From positions 1-36,866 of the forward strand of contig JAAYRR010000022.1 in NCBI GenBank assembly GCA_012518675.1: a stretch of 36,866 nucleotides of DNA, read 5' to 3'. Position numbers and translations under genes: made by a program. The number at the start of each line of letters is the position of its first letter. Within the stretch, counting starts at the first letter, position 1. Of the stretch, positions 15,053 to 23,533 are shown piece after piece. Source of the DNA: Bacillota bacterium. Its GTDB lineage: Bacteria > Bacillota > Dethiobacteria > DTU022 > UBA8154. Under the pieces are notes generated by a model, which saw only the letters and a program-made list of their open reading frames with translations, was not told the DNA's origin and ran no database searches.

Positions 15053-15928
15053 GTGGAAAAGCCTTGGAACAGGGATGCAGAAAGGAAATTTTTTTTAAAA
15101 TCAATGGAATTTGCAACCCCGGAACAACTTTTTTATCTAACAGACTCCCAGGAATATTTAGCATATTGGCCAAAAGGATATAAGGGGAAAAAAAGTACCT
15201 TACAAAGTAGAAATTCCCTTATAGGTAAGTTTACAGAAAAATGGGTAACTGATCTAATTCAAAAAACTGTAAAGGGCAATAAGTTGTTTGCCGTTCAAGG
15301 TGCAATCTGTAATGAACTGGGCCTAACAAGCAGAGCGCCAGCTGATGTAGTAATATCTAGAAGCAATGAAATCACACAAAGGGCTGAAGACGTCCTAATA
15401 ATTATAGAGGTTAAAATGTCTGTTGTCTGGAATTGGAGGTTAATAAAGCATAAGGTCAGTTGTAGTTTAAAATGTATCGGGGACTATAAAAGCCACCAAG
15501 GAACACCGGGGCTGTTAAGGTCAGATTCAATGTTAAAAGCTATAGGCAAGGGTGCAAATATTAGAGCAACCTGGAAAGCATCAACTATACCATTTATTAT
15601 TATAGGGAACACGCCCATAACAAGTTATTATTATGATAAAGTTGATCATTTAAAAAAAATTGGTTTTATCCAAGGTTTTTGGTCAATTAACCCTGATCCG
15701 ATAAGCACCCCTGAAAATATAAAATCTACAGCAGGAAAAGGTTTTTATAGATTTGATAAATTTAAAGAGCTTAAAACACAGGTTAACAACCTGCTTTCAG
15801 AAAAAAGGAACTTTTTTTCGGGTATGATCAGCAAAGAAGAACTTGGTAAGATTATTGAAATTGCCGGCAAGAAAACAGCCTATAAGGATAAGGCGGAGGA
15901 ATTTTTAAAATTAATAGGGGGGCGATGA
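15053..15928 (+). CDS. type II restriction endonuclease (PD-(D/E)xK type)
   Basis: 291 aa. The putative active site is PAD (D98) with E119 and K121 in IIIEVKMS, a PD-(D/E)xK nuclease core, plus E63 upstream. The methyltransferase begins one base after this stop, so the pair is a restriction-modification operon. The specificity cannot be read. GTG 15053 follows a G7 run (15041-15047) by 5 bases. Codons are much richer in A and T than in fprA before it, suggesting horizontal gain. Alternatively a nuclease of an unrelated defence module, but the tight pairing argues for type II. Confidence 0.75.
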   Translation: MEKPWNRDAERKFFLKSMEFATPEQLFYLTDSQEYLAYWPKGYKGKKSTLQSRNSLIGKFTEKWVTDLIQKTVKGNKLFAVQGAICNELGLTSRAPADVVISRSNEITQRAEDVLIIIEVKMSVVWNWRLIKHKVSCSLKCIGDYKSHQGTPGLLRSDSMLKAIGKGANIRATWKASTIPFIIIGNTPITSYYYDKVDHLKKIGFIQGFWSINPDPISTPENIKSTAGKGFYRFDKFKELKTQVNNLLSEKRNFFSGMISKEELGKIIEIAGKKTAYKDKAEEFLKLIGGR

Positions 15929-15929
15929 C

Positions 15930-16838
15930 ATGCGTATTTCAGATTCCAAAAGAGGTGGTACCAAAACAAGTTCCTTTGGTACACCCGGCAGGGTTAACCA
16001 TGATGCGTCTGATTTTTATAATAGCAATCTCTACAAGGGGCAAAAAAAGTCTAAAAAGGGTCTAAATTACCTTGAAAATAAAATTGACAAAGAAAATCTT
16101 AACAAAATATATTGTAAAACCAGTGAACTGATGGATGAAATACCTGATTACAGTGTTCATTTAATGGTTACTTCACCGCCATATAATGCCAACAAGGAAT
16201 ATGACAAGGATTTATCACTGGATGAATACCGTGCTTTACTAAAGAGGGTGTTCCAGGAAACCTATAATAAGCTAGTTACCGGGGGCAGGGCCTGCGTCAA
16301 TATTGCCAATTTAGGCCGGAAACCCTACATTCCTCTACATGCCTATATTATTGAGGATATGTTGGCTATTGGGTTTTTAATGCGTGGGGAAATAATTTGG
16401 AATAAAGCTGCCAGCGCCAGCCCTTCAACTGCTTGGGGAAGTTGGTTGTCGGCTTCCAATCCAGTATTGAGGGATATTCACGAATATATTTTAATTTTTT
16501 CCAAGGAATCTTTTTCAAGGAAACGGGGTAACAAGGAAAATACTTTAAAAAAAGAAGATTTTTTGGAATGGACAAAAAGTGTTTGGACTTTCCCGGCAGT
16601 GAGTGCCAAGTCTATTGGCCATCCGGCACCTTTCCCGGCGGAACTGCCCCACCGTTTGATTCAATTATATACATTCAAGGACGAAATTGTGCTCGACCCA
16701 TTTTGTGGCAGTGGGACCACCTGTCTAGCTGCACTGAATAACGATAGATATTATTTGGGGTATGATATAGATCCTTCTTATGTAGATCTGGCCCGCAAGC
16801 GTATTCATGAAAATGCGGGACAGTTAAGCCTGCTATAA
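15930..16838 (+). CDS. type II DNA methyltransferase (beta class, TSPPY)
   Basis: 302 aa. Motif IV TSPPYN (81-86) precedes the AdoMet site DPFCGSGTTC (256-265), the beta-class order. TSPPY is frequent in N4-cytosine enzymes, but N6-adenine enzymes of this class also carry it, so the methylated base is uncertain. SIGHPAPFPAELPHRLIQLY before motif I is typical of the family. It protects host sites from the nuclease encoded just upstream. A GGGGGG run at about 15916-15921 precedes ATG 15930. Codon use is AT-rich like its partner. A hairpin with eight T follows the gene. Confidence 0.88.
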   Translation: MRISDSKRGGTKTSSFGTPGRVNHDASDFYNSNLYKGQKKSKKGLNYLENKIDKENLNKIYCKTSELMDEIPDYSVHLMVTSPPYNANKEYDKDLSLDEYRALLKRVFQETYNKLVTGGRACVNIANLGRKPYIPLHAYIIEDMLAIGFLMRGEIIWNKAASASPSTAWGSWLSASNPVLRDIHEYILIFSKESFSRKRGNKENTLKKEDFLEWTKSVWTFPAVSAKSIGHPAPFPAELPHRLIQLYTFKDEIVLDPFCGSGTTCLAALNNDRYYLGYDIDPSYVDLARKRIHENAGQLSLL

Positions 16839-16869
16839 ATTAATAAATGTTTTTCCGCAAGATTGAAGC

Positions 16870-16903
16870 CTGGTTTTTTCTGCATGCACCAGCAGTTTTT
16901 TTT
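16870..16903 (+). terminator. terminator after the restriction-modification operon
   Basis: CTGGT (16870-16874) and ACCAG (16888-16892) enclose a 13-base loop; CAG and eight T follow (16896-16903). The stem is short but the T-tract is good. Confidence 0.5.
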
Positions 16904-17163
16904 CCCCTTATCTATACGGCTGGGATTTTCACATTTAAAATTAGTTTTTGTAAAACTATTAAACGTATCCCGTTGTTTATGTAGCAGGTATGCAAAAATT
17001 TTTAAAGGATCGGTTGGGCTGCTGCTGTTTTGTTTGATGTAAAATGAGAAATTTGGGATGTTTTTTTAACCAGGGGAAGGAGATCATTGTTTTTCTGGAG
17101 AAAATTACTGTAATTCCCATGCCCTATCTGTTATAAAATCTTATTGTTAAGGGGAGAAAAAAA
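16904..17163 (+). other. leader region of the repeat protein
   Basis: AT-rich, no gene. TGTTATAAA at 17129-17137 fits an extended -10 and lies 27 bases before TTG 17164. An upstream GGGGAAGGAG with TTG 17087 could start an 8-codon leader peptide, but it lies ahead of that promoter, so I give it little weight. Confidence 0.4.
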
Positions 17164-19557
17164 TTGTTTCTTAGGAACAATGGCAAGGCTCAAAAAATTG
17201 CAGTAATATTTCTGGTTTTTCTATTTGTCTCTACCTTGTTTTCTTCGTTCGCCCTGGCGGCTAATTCCCGAGTAGATGTTTTTGGATTTGTGCGGGATGA
17301 TGAAAATGGCAACCCAATTTATAATGCCCGGATAGATCTGTTTTATGACCGGGACAGTGTGCCCTTTACCAGTGTCTTCAGCGATAGCGGTGGAAAGATA
17401 GATCAGCCTGTTTATGCTGCTGGAAATATCAAAAGGATTGAAATTACCAGAAGCGGCTACAAAAAAGCGGTCTATACGGCCCCCAATTATTCCAGGACGC
17501 TCGATTTGGGAACAAAGTATCTGGTGGCAGGAGTAACCAGGGAAAACGTATATACGGTTTATGGGGATGTACTCGATGATAGGGACGATGCCCCGCTTTT
17601 TGATGCTAAGGTGGTGTTGGTCGATGAATATGACGATATTGCCTACACCGGTTATACAAATGCCAGGGGCTATTTTGAGGTCGTTAACCTGCCTTTGAGC
17701 GATTATGAAGTGTTTGTAACAAAATATGGTTACCGGGACTATGAAATGAAAAACCTGCTGCGTCTGCGGTCAGGGGATTATGATTTGGGCAAGATTAGGC
17801 TTGAAAAAACCGGTGGTACTTCTGCCCCTGCCGTCAGAACCCTGACCGGGCGTATTACAGACGAAGACGGTTATTATGTGCAGGGGGCAGAGGTATACCT
17901 GTTGGCAGGCCACAGCGAAGAAATTAAAACAAAAACTGACGCCCGGGGGTATTACACGTTCCGGGATCTGGAGGCCAAAACATATACCATCGGGGTAAAC
18001 GCGGCCGGGTATGAACTGCTGGAGAGAATGGACTTTATAAAAATCAGTGCCGGTGATCTTGAAAGAGAAGTAAACCTGATGGTTAGGGTTGAAAGCCGGA
18101 CTGGTTATGATGTCTACGGCAGCGTTGTTGATGAAAACAGAAAATACCTTGCGGATGTTGAAGTTTCGTTAATTGACGGTAATACCAGAATAAAAAGAGT
18201 GCTTTCAGATGCCCAGGGCTATTATGAATTCAGGTATGTTCCTGATGGAAGGTATACTCTTGAATTTAAGAAATTAGGCTTTCAGACGCAAACGCTTGGC
18301 AGGGAAATCAGGGTGGAGGGCAGCTATTATCCTGTTCCGCAAACTGCACTGCGGGAAAAAAGGGGCAGCACCTCTGTTGTCGGCGGCCTTGTGGGGGACA
18401 GCCAGTCCGGTTTAAGTAACATCACCACCTACCTGGAGGGGGGCGCCAACAGCTATAGTGCCCAGACAAATTATTTTGGTTTTTTTACATTTAATGACGT
18501 TAAAGAAGGCAGCTATAAGCTCTATGCAACCATTAATAACAGCAAAAAACTTTTGGAATCAAACATCAGGGTGGCCGGATCACGGCTTGACATTGGGGAT
18601 ATCAATATCAACAGGGTGGATTCGGGCTATAAAATCAGCGGTAACATTAAAGATGCCGATAACTTTAAACTTCACCATGTAAAAGTAACGGTTACCGCCG
18701 GCGGGACAAAAAAAGAAACATTTACGGATAGCAGCGGTAATTATATCTTAGAAGGGCTTGCACGGGGGGCATATACCCTTACGGTGTCCAAAGAGGGTTA
18801 CAGCTACGCCAGTGAAAAAATAGATATTTTTAGTTATGATCTGGAGAAAAATTTTATATTAAGACCCAACGACTATATCAAGGTGCAGTATGCCCCTGTT
18901 AGCTTAGCTGTAAATGAAAGGGTAAACCTGGATAAATTTATTTCCAAAGTAGAAATTTTTTCTGCAAGGGGGGCCTTGCTCGACAACATAACTTCCCGTT
19001 ATGAAATTACAGTTCCATCAGAATATACCGCTTATCTTACGGCCCATGCAGATCATGAAATCAGGGGGGTAAAAACGGGGGAGGCCTACCTGGAGGTAAG
19101 CATTAGAAACAGCCGTGAATATGATCAACTTTTGCCTGCTTTGCTTAAGGTAACCATCACCGCGCCTGTTTTGGCCAGGGAGGCAATTTTGACCATCGGT
19201 ACAAACAAATATACAGTTGACGGCCAGGTGAAAATTGCAGATGCCGTACCTTATATCAAAGAGGGCCGCAGTTTTTTCTCGATCAGAGTCATGGCCGGGG
19301 TGCTGGGGGTAACAGAAGAAAATATTAAGTGGGATGCTGATACTAAGACAGTCACCCTGCTTAAAGGTGATCAGATTATGGGGGTCACCATGGGAAAGAA
19401 TTTTTACTACCACAACGGCATAACCAAACCGATGGATGTGCAGGCGGAAAATGTTAAAAACAGAATTTATCTGCCGGCGCGCTATGTGACTGAATCTTTA
19501 GGGGGCCAGATTGAGTGGGATGAGGCCACCAAAATGTTGGTTATCAGATCAAACTGA
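17164..19557 (+). CDS. secreted carboxypeptidase-regulatory-like repeat protein with Cu-amine-oxidase-N domain
   Basis: 797 aa. Signal peptide about 1-32 (cut after FALA). Then about six carboxypeptidase-regulatory-like / CNA-B-like beta domains, each with a DxxGYYxFRxL-type turn (for example TDARGYYTFRDL, SDAQGYYEFRYV, TDSSGNYILEGL). A beta segment near 600-680 is followed by a copper-amine-oxidase-N domain (about 690-797: GRSFFSIRVMAGVLGV, IKWDADTKTVTL, YLPARYVTESLGGQIEWDEATKML), a frequent cell-wall-attachment-like module in Clostridia. No LPXTG motif or catalytic residues are seen. Likely a rod-like surface protein or adhesin. TTG 17164 has AAGGGGAG 6 bases upstream. A stand-alone gene. 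Confidence 0.85.
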   Translation: MFLRNNGKAQKIAVIFLVFLFVSTLFSSFALAANSRVDVFGFVRDDENGNPIYNARIDLFYDRDSVPFTSVFSDSGGKIDQPVYAAGNIKRIEITRSGYKKAVYTAPNYSRTLDLGTKYLVAGVTRENVYTVYGDVLDDRDDAPLFDAKVVLVDEYDDIAYTGYTNARGYFEVVNLPLSDYEVFVTKYGYRDYEMKNLLRLRSGDYDLGKIRLEKTGGTSAPAVRTLTGRITDEDGYYVQGAEVYLLAGHSEEIKTKTDARGYYTFRDLEAKTYTIGVNAAGYELLERMDFIKISAGDLEREVNLMVRVESRTGYDVYGSVVDENRKYLADVEVSLIDGNTRIKRVLSDAQGYYEFRYVPDGRYTLEFKKLGFQTQTLGREIRVEGSYYPVPQTALREKRGSTSVVGGLVGDSQSGLSNITTYLEGGANSYSAQTNYFGFFTFNDVKEGSYKLYATINNSKKLLESNIRVAGSRLDIGDININRVDSGYKISGNIKDADNFKLHHVKVTVTAGGTKKETFTDSSGNYILEGLARGAYTLTVSKEGYSYASEKIDIFSYDLEKNFILRPNDYIKVQYAPVSLAVNERVNLDKFISKVEIFSARGALLDNITSRYEITVPSEYTAYLTAHADHEIRGVKTGEAYLEVSIRNSREYDQLLPALLKVTITAPVLAREAILTIGTNKYTVDGQVKIADAVPYIKEGRSFFSIRVMAGVLGVTEENIKWDADTKTVTLLKGDQIMGVTMGKNFYYHNGITKPMDVQAENVKNRIYLPARYVTESLGGQIEWDEATKMLVIRSN

Positions 19558-19620
19558 CCATTTTAAGCCTGATCGGCCCGGGAACAGCGCCGAAACGGTG
19601 ATATATCTGACCAGGGCAAA

Positions 19621-19679
19621 GCCCCCCGGTAAATAAAACATGGTCGGCGGACATTAGCGTTACATATTTACCAGGGGGC
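19621..19679. terminator. bidirectional terminator between convergent genes
   Basis: GCCCCCCGGTAAATA (19621-19635) and TATTTACCAGGGGGC (19665-19679) match at 14 of 15 positions with a 29-base spacer; the plus side continues into a T-rich stretch. It separates the repeat protein (plus) from the histidine kinase (minus). Confidence 0.65.
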
Positions 19680-19734
19680 CTGTGTGTTTTAAAAATTTAT
19701 GTTAAAAGGGCTGGGAATATATTTGCCGGAACCG

Positions 19735-21801
19735 CTAAAGAAATCCTGTTGCAGGGTTACCCGGTTGCCCGATTACCCGGCCTATTGCCTGGGATAATTC
19801 TGCCATAGTGAAAGGTTTTTGGATTGCTCCTTTAAAACCAAAATCATGGAACCGGGCCAGGACTGGATCTTTGGAATAGCCGCTAATGACGACTGCCTTC
19901 ACCTTGGGATCAAACTCCAGCAATTTTTTAATGGTTTGCTTCCCGCCCAAGCCCCCCGGGATGGTTAGATCTAAAAGTACAAGGTCGAAGGGCTGGTTTG
20001 CTGCCCAAGCATGGGTATAGAGTTTGATGGCCTGCCTGCCGTTTCGGGATAAAGTAACATCATAACCCAGGGCGGATAAGGAGTCTTGCATTACAGACAG
20101 CAGATCTTCTTCATCATCCATCACCAAAATTTTACCTGTTCCCATAAGCAGGGTTGTGTTGCCGAGCGGTTGCCGATCTGCTTCCCCGTCAACAGCCGGC
20201 AGGTGGAGAATAAAACTTGTCCCCACCCCTATTTTAGATTCAACACCAATATGGCCGCTATGTTTTTTAATAATGGAATAAGAAGTAGCCAGGCCGAGGC
20301 CCCGTCCTCTGTCTTTAGTAGTGAAGAAGGGGTCGAAGATTTTCTGCAGGTATTTTTCCGGGATGCCCGTGCCCTCGTCCTTAATCGTTATTTTAATATA
20401 CGGGCCTGCCGGCAGGGGTGCGGGGAAGCAGTTCCCGGCAGTATGCAGGTTCACATTTTTAGCCCGCACTTTTAGGGTTCCCCCTTCCGGCATGGCTTGC
20501 ACGGCGTTGATAGTTATGTTTTGTAAGACCTGGCCCAGCTGGCCTGTATCTACCTCCACTGAAGGAAGATCCCCGGGCAGGCGAACGTCAGGACGGACCG
20601 GGGAACCGCTTAAGGCAAATTCAATGTTGTCTGTGAGCAGCGGCCCGGGTGAAACCTTTTCCTTGACCGGTAAACCTCCCCGGGCAAAGGTGAAAAGCTG
20701 GTTGGAGAGATTTTTGGCACGCAATGTTGCTTTTTCCAGGCTCCCCAGTTTTTTTAGTGTTTTTGAAAGGTTATTGCTGTTGCTGTACAGCCTTGCCAGG
20801 TTAGCGTTGGCCATTATTACGGCCAGGTAATTGTTAAAATCGTGGGCGATACCGCCGGCCAGGATGCCAACAGCTTCTAACTTGTCAGCCTTACACATTT
20901 CGTCTTCCATTTTTTTTAACAGGGTAACATCGGTTAATAAGGTAAGGATGGCATTGCCGCCTTTCCAGTTTATATTAACTGAATTTTCCAAGATATGTTT
21001 AATATTGCCAGCATGGTCGACCAGCCTGTAACTAAAAGGAAATTCCGTCCTCCCTTTTTGCAACCTTTTTTCGATGCGTTCTGAGATAAGATGCCTATCT
21101 GCGGGGTGCACAAATTTCCTAAAGGGAACAGTGATCATTTTTTTCATTGGACAGGACAATATTCGTTCGGCCATCGGGTTTGCAAATTTAATAAAGCAGC
21201 CTTTAATTACCAGGATGGCTTCATTGGCGTTTTCCACCAGGATGCGGTAAAACGCCTCACTTTCCGCCAAGGATTTTTCAGCCTGTTGGCGTTCGCCAAT
21301 TTCCCTTTGTAAGGCTTTGTTGGCCTGGGAAAGCTCTGCGGTACGTTCTTTTATTGTTTGTTCCAGTTTGGCGTGTGCTTTTTTCATTGCTGTTTCTGTT
21401 TGTTTATAAGAAGTAATGTCTGAAATCAGGAACATAACACAGATGAATTTACCCCTGTCATCCCAAATGGGGCTGGCATTGGCGTGGACCCAAAATTTGG
21501 AACCATCTTGATGTATAAACCTGTACTCGACCCCTTCAGAAATGCCTGCCCGGCGTTTTTCCATGTTTGCCCGGGCAGCAACCTGGCTTTTGTTGTCCAA
21601 AATTTCCATCAGACTCCGGCCCAGCAATTTTCTTGCGCTGGTTCCCAACATGCGGGCTAGCATTTCGTTGGCAAACAGAATGTGGAATTCCGGATCAATC
21701 AGGGCAATGCCCTCATGGGCGGCTTCCACAATGTTCCGGCACAAGGCAAAGGTGCATCCCTTATCCATAACCTTTCCAGTTGATTCCCTGTATTCATACA
21801 C
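19735..21801 (-). CDS. hybrid sensor histidine kinase (PAS-PAS-HisKA-HATPase-REC)
   Basis: 688 aa. PAS 1 (about 20-130, with AAHEGIALIDPEFHILFAN), a coiled coil, PAS 2 (about 185-300), HisKA with phospho-acceptor H320 in GGIAHDFNN, HATPase with the N-box INAVQAM (N432), DEGTGI (475-480) and GRGLGL (499-504), and a C-terminal receiver with D611 in LLDLTIP, DDEE (562-565) and K662. No membrane helix is seen, so it senses a cytoplasmic signal. The HDFNN class with fused REC usually hands phosphate to a separate response regulator; none lies nearby. GTG 21801 has GGGGG 8 bases upstream; ATG 21768 is an alternative. The signal is not predictable. Confidence 0.9.
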   Translation of the reverse strand: MYEYRESTGKVMDKGCTFALCRNIVEAAHEGIALIDPEFHILFANEMLARMLGTSARKLLGRSLMEILDNKSQVAARANMEKRRAGISEGVEYRFIHQDGSKFWVHANASPIWDDRGKFICVMFLISDITSYKQTETAMKKAHAKLEQTIKERTAELSQANKALQREIGERQQAEKSLAESEAFYRILVENANEAILVIKGCFIKFANPMAERILSCPMKKMITVPFRKFVHPADRHLISERIEKRLQKGRTEFPFSYRLVDHAGNIKHILENSVNINWKGGNAILTLLTDVTLLKKMEDEMCKADKLEAVGILAGGIAHDFNNYLAVIMANANLARLYSNSNNLSKTLKKLGSLEKATLRAKNLSNQLFTFARGGLPVKEKVSPGPLLTDNIEFALSGSPVRPDVRLPGDLPSVEVDTGQLGQVLQNITINAVQAMPEGGTLKVRAKNVNLHTAGNCFPAPLPAGPYIKITIKDEGTGIPEKYLQKIFDPFFTTKDRGRGLGLATSYSIIKKHSGHIGVESKIGVGTSFILHLPAVDGEADRQPLGNTTLLMGTGKILVMDDEEDLLSVMQDSLSALGYDVTLSRNGRQAIKLYTHAWAANQPFDLVLLDLTIPGGLGGKQTIKKLLEFDPKVKAVVISGYSKDPVLARFHDFGFKGAIQKPFTMAELSQAIGRVIGQPGNPATGFL

Positions 21802-21901
21802 TGTATGTACCCCCTGTTACTGTTCTGGAAACCAGATTATGATTTATTGGTTTTGCCGGCGCTGCTCAAATTTTATAAATATAGATGCTGCAAAGTTAAG
21901 G

Positions 21902-21930
21902 TTGACACCAAGCTTAATATAGGTTATACA
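21902..21930 (+). promoter_or_regulatory. sigma-A-type promoter on the plus strand
   Basis: TTGACA (21902-21907) and TATACA (21925-21930) are separated by exactly 17 bases. It points away from the kinase, through the antisense of tRNA-Val and toward the hydrolase at 22500. No ORF with a ribosome site starts within the next 500 bases. It may drive a non-coding RNA or a long leader for the hydrolase. Confidence 0.55.
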
Positions 21931-22043
21931 AATAATTTAGAAATTCCTGCGGTGATATTGTATTTTTATGTCGAATGGAAAATAAAGTAGAAACTTTGCC
22001 GTTTCCTGTAAAACCGGGGCAAAAGGCCTCCCCTGGAAACCTT

Positions 22044-22094
22044 AATGGGGACCTGCGGAGTTGAATTTTAATTCTAACTCTACAGATCCCCATT
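22044..22094. other. two-tier stem-loop between kinase and tRNA-Val
   Basis: Outer arms AATGGGGA (22044-22051) and TCCCCATT (22087-22094) enclose inner arms GAGTT (22058-22062) / AACTC (22076-22080) and GAATT / AATTC. On the plus strand a pyrimidine-rich tail (GTTTCTTCTTTC) follows; on the minus strand it lies just after the tRNA 3' end. Could end either transcript or be part of an RNA from the promoter at 21902. Confidence 0.45.
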
Positions 22095-22114
22095 ATACGG
22101 ATGTTTCTTCTTTC

Positions 22115-22189
22115 TGGTGGGGCTGCAGGGATTTGAACCCTGGGCCTCCTGAATGTGAGTCAGGCGCTCTCCCCCTGAGCTACAGCCCC
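22115..22189 (-). tRNA. tRNA-Val (anticodon CAC)
   Basis: On the minus strand: acceptor GGGGCTG / CAGCCCC, D-arm GCTC-AGGGGGA-GAGC, anticodon arm CCTGA-CTCACAT-TCAGG (anticodon CAC, reads GTG), a 5-base variable loop, T-arm CAGGG-TTCAAAT-CCCTG, discriminator A. The CCA end is encoded (22115-22117). A near-consensus promoter lies about 70 bases upstream. All arms pair fully. It stands alone, not in a cluster. Confidence 0.96.
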
Positions 22190-22499
22190 CTGTTGAAGAA
22201 AAGGCACCGGCAGTTTGCTAAAACAGGCAAATGCCAAATACTTTCCCTCTAAACTATTATAAAACCGCTGCCGGGGGTTGTCAAGCAGAATCAACGGCAG
22301 CTGCTTGTTATACTATGGAATTTGTATAAACCTTAAAGGAAATTTGTTCTTGATAGTAGAATAAGAAATAGATAGGCACCCTTTTTATACTTATTGCAAA
22401 AATCAAAAGTTTTTTGCAAGCCTGTTAAATCATCGGGCCAGCAGAGAAGGGAAAGCTTTTTTGTGGTGTTGAATATTCTCCTGAAAGGAGCTGGGGTTT
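22190..22499. other. gap between tRNA-Val and the hydrolase
   Basis: Carries the tRNA promoter (22256-22284, minus) and the AT-rich leader of the hydrolase. No ORF or strong terminator is seen; a short TTTGC...GCAAA hairpin lies near 22214-22231. Confidence 0.45.
22256..22284 (-). promoter_or_regulatory. consensus promoter of tRNA-Val
   Basis: Read on the minus strand: TTGACA (22284-22279), 17-base spacer, TATAAT (22261-22256). Both hexamers are exact consensus, as expected for a stable RNA gene. Confidence 0.88.
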
Positions 22500-23291
22500 A
22501 TGCAAGTGGAGGAAATACAAATTATGGTGGATGGCCTGCGATTAAAAGGTTGGGCCTATGGGCCTCAAACGGCGGACGACCATGCGGGGGGGAAGGAAAA
22601 ACCTTTATTAATTTTGTGTCATGGGGTTCCCCGCAGTAAACCCTCTCCTGAAGAAGAAAAGCAAGGGGAAGGGGATGGCGGCTATGCAGCCCTGGCCGCA
22701 CATTGTCTGCGGGAAGGGTTTCCGTGTTTTCATTTTAATTTCCGGGGTACCGGCGAAAGTGAAGGGGAATTTGATGTCTATGGCTGGACGAAGGACCTTG
22801 CTGCTGTTCTAGATTATTGGGGAAAACGCAAGGAAGGGCAAAACGGTTTTTATCTTTGGGGTTTCAGTATGGGGGGGGCTGTTTCCTGCTATGTAGCTGC
22901 CCAAGATCAGCGTGTTAAGGCTTTGGTTTTGGCTGCTAGTCCTGCAGAATATAAAACGGTGATCACCCCTTGGGATGCGGCAGGGCGCATTGAGGATTTC
23001 CGGGAAATCGGCATTATCAAAGATCCCAACTTTCCCCCGGATCTTGACGAATGGCTAAAAAATCTTTATTCGGTAAATCCGTTGCAATATGTTTCCAACA
23101 TAGCACCCCGCCCGTTGTTGATTGTTCACGGCACAGCGGACGAAGTTATCCCTGTAATGCATGCTGAAAAGCTTTATGAACTGGTGGGGGACTCGGCAGA
23201 ACTTCTGTTGATTACAGGTGCCGCACACCAGTTGCGCCGTGAACCGGAGGCTGTTGAACAGTGCCTGGAATGGTTAAAAAAGCTTGCTTGA
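22500..23291 (+). CDS. alpha/beta hydrolase
   Basis: 263 aa. Serine hydrolase fold with oxyanion segment HGVPRS (41-46), FNFRGTGESEG (79-89), nucleophile S123 in GFSMGG, acid D214 in HGTADEVIP and H243 in GAAHQL. The dienelactone-hydrolase / peptidase-S9-like layout suits an esterase or acyl hydrolase; the substrate cannot be told. No signal peptide, so cytosolic. GAAAGGAG (about 22481-22488) precedes ATG 22500. Convergent with the lipoprotein gene; no clear operon partner. Confidence 0.85.
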   Translation: MQVEEIQIMVDGLRLKGWAYGPQTADDHAGGKEKPLLILCHGVPRSKPSPEEEKQGEGDGGYAALAAHCLREGFPCFHFNFRGTGESEGEFDVYGWTKDLAAVLDYWGKRKEGQNGFYLWGFSMGGAVSCYVAAQDQRVKALVLAASPAEYKTVITPWDAAGRIEDFREIGIIKDPNFPPDLDEWLKNLYSVNPLQYVSNIAPRPLLIVHGTADEVIPVMHAEKLYELVGDSAELLLITGAAHQLRREPEAVEQCLEWLKKLA

Positions 23292-23382
23292 GGGAAGGCC
23301 CTATTTTGCGCAGCGGACCTTTATGGCCTTTCAGCGTTAATTTTTAGCGGTGTATCCATACATGTTAGTGCAGTAGGTACAA

Positions 23383-23412
23383 GGCTGCCCGGACATTTCA
23401 GCCCGGGCAGCC
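23383..23412. terminator. strong hairpin between convergent genes
   Basis: GGCTGCCCGG (23383-23392) and CCGGGCAGCC (23403-23412) pair perfectly over 10 bp with a 10-base loop. The T-tract is weak (GCATTTTGG on the plus side), so termination is likely but not certain. Confidence 0.5.
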
Positions 23413-23533
23413 TGCATTTTGGTGTCAGCCTGCGGTATTTCCCGCAGAGCAGCGGTTTTTGTTATGTTGTGTTGTTGAACTTGCTGTATGCTTATATTTG
23501 TATGTTGTTTTTTTAACTCTGAAATGGGCGCTT

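Noticed and set aside
17073-17113. Eight-codon leader peptide (TTG 17087) before the repeat protein
   Set aside because: It has a decent ribosome site, but the best promoter lies downstream of it, so it is probably not on the main transcript.
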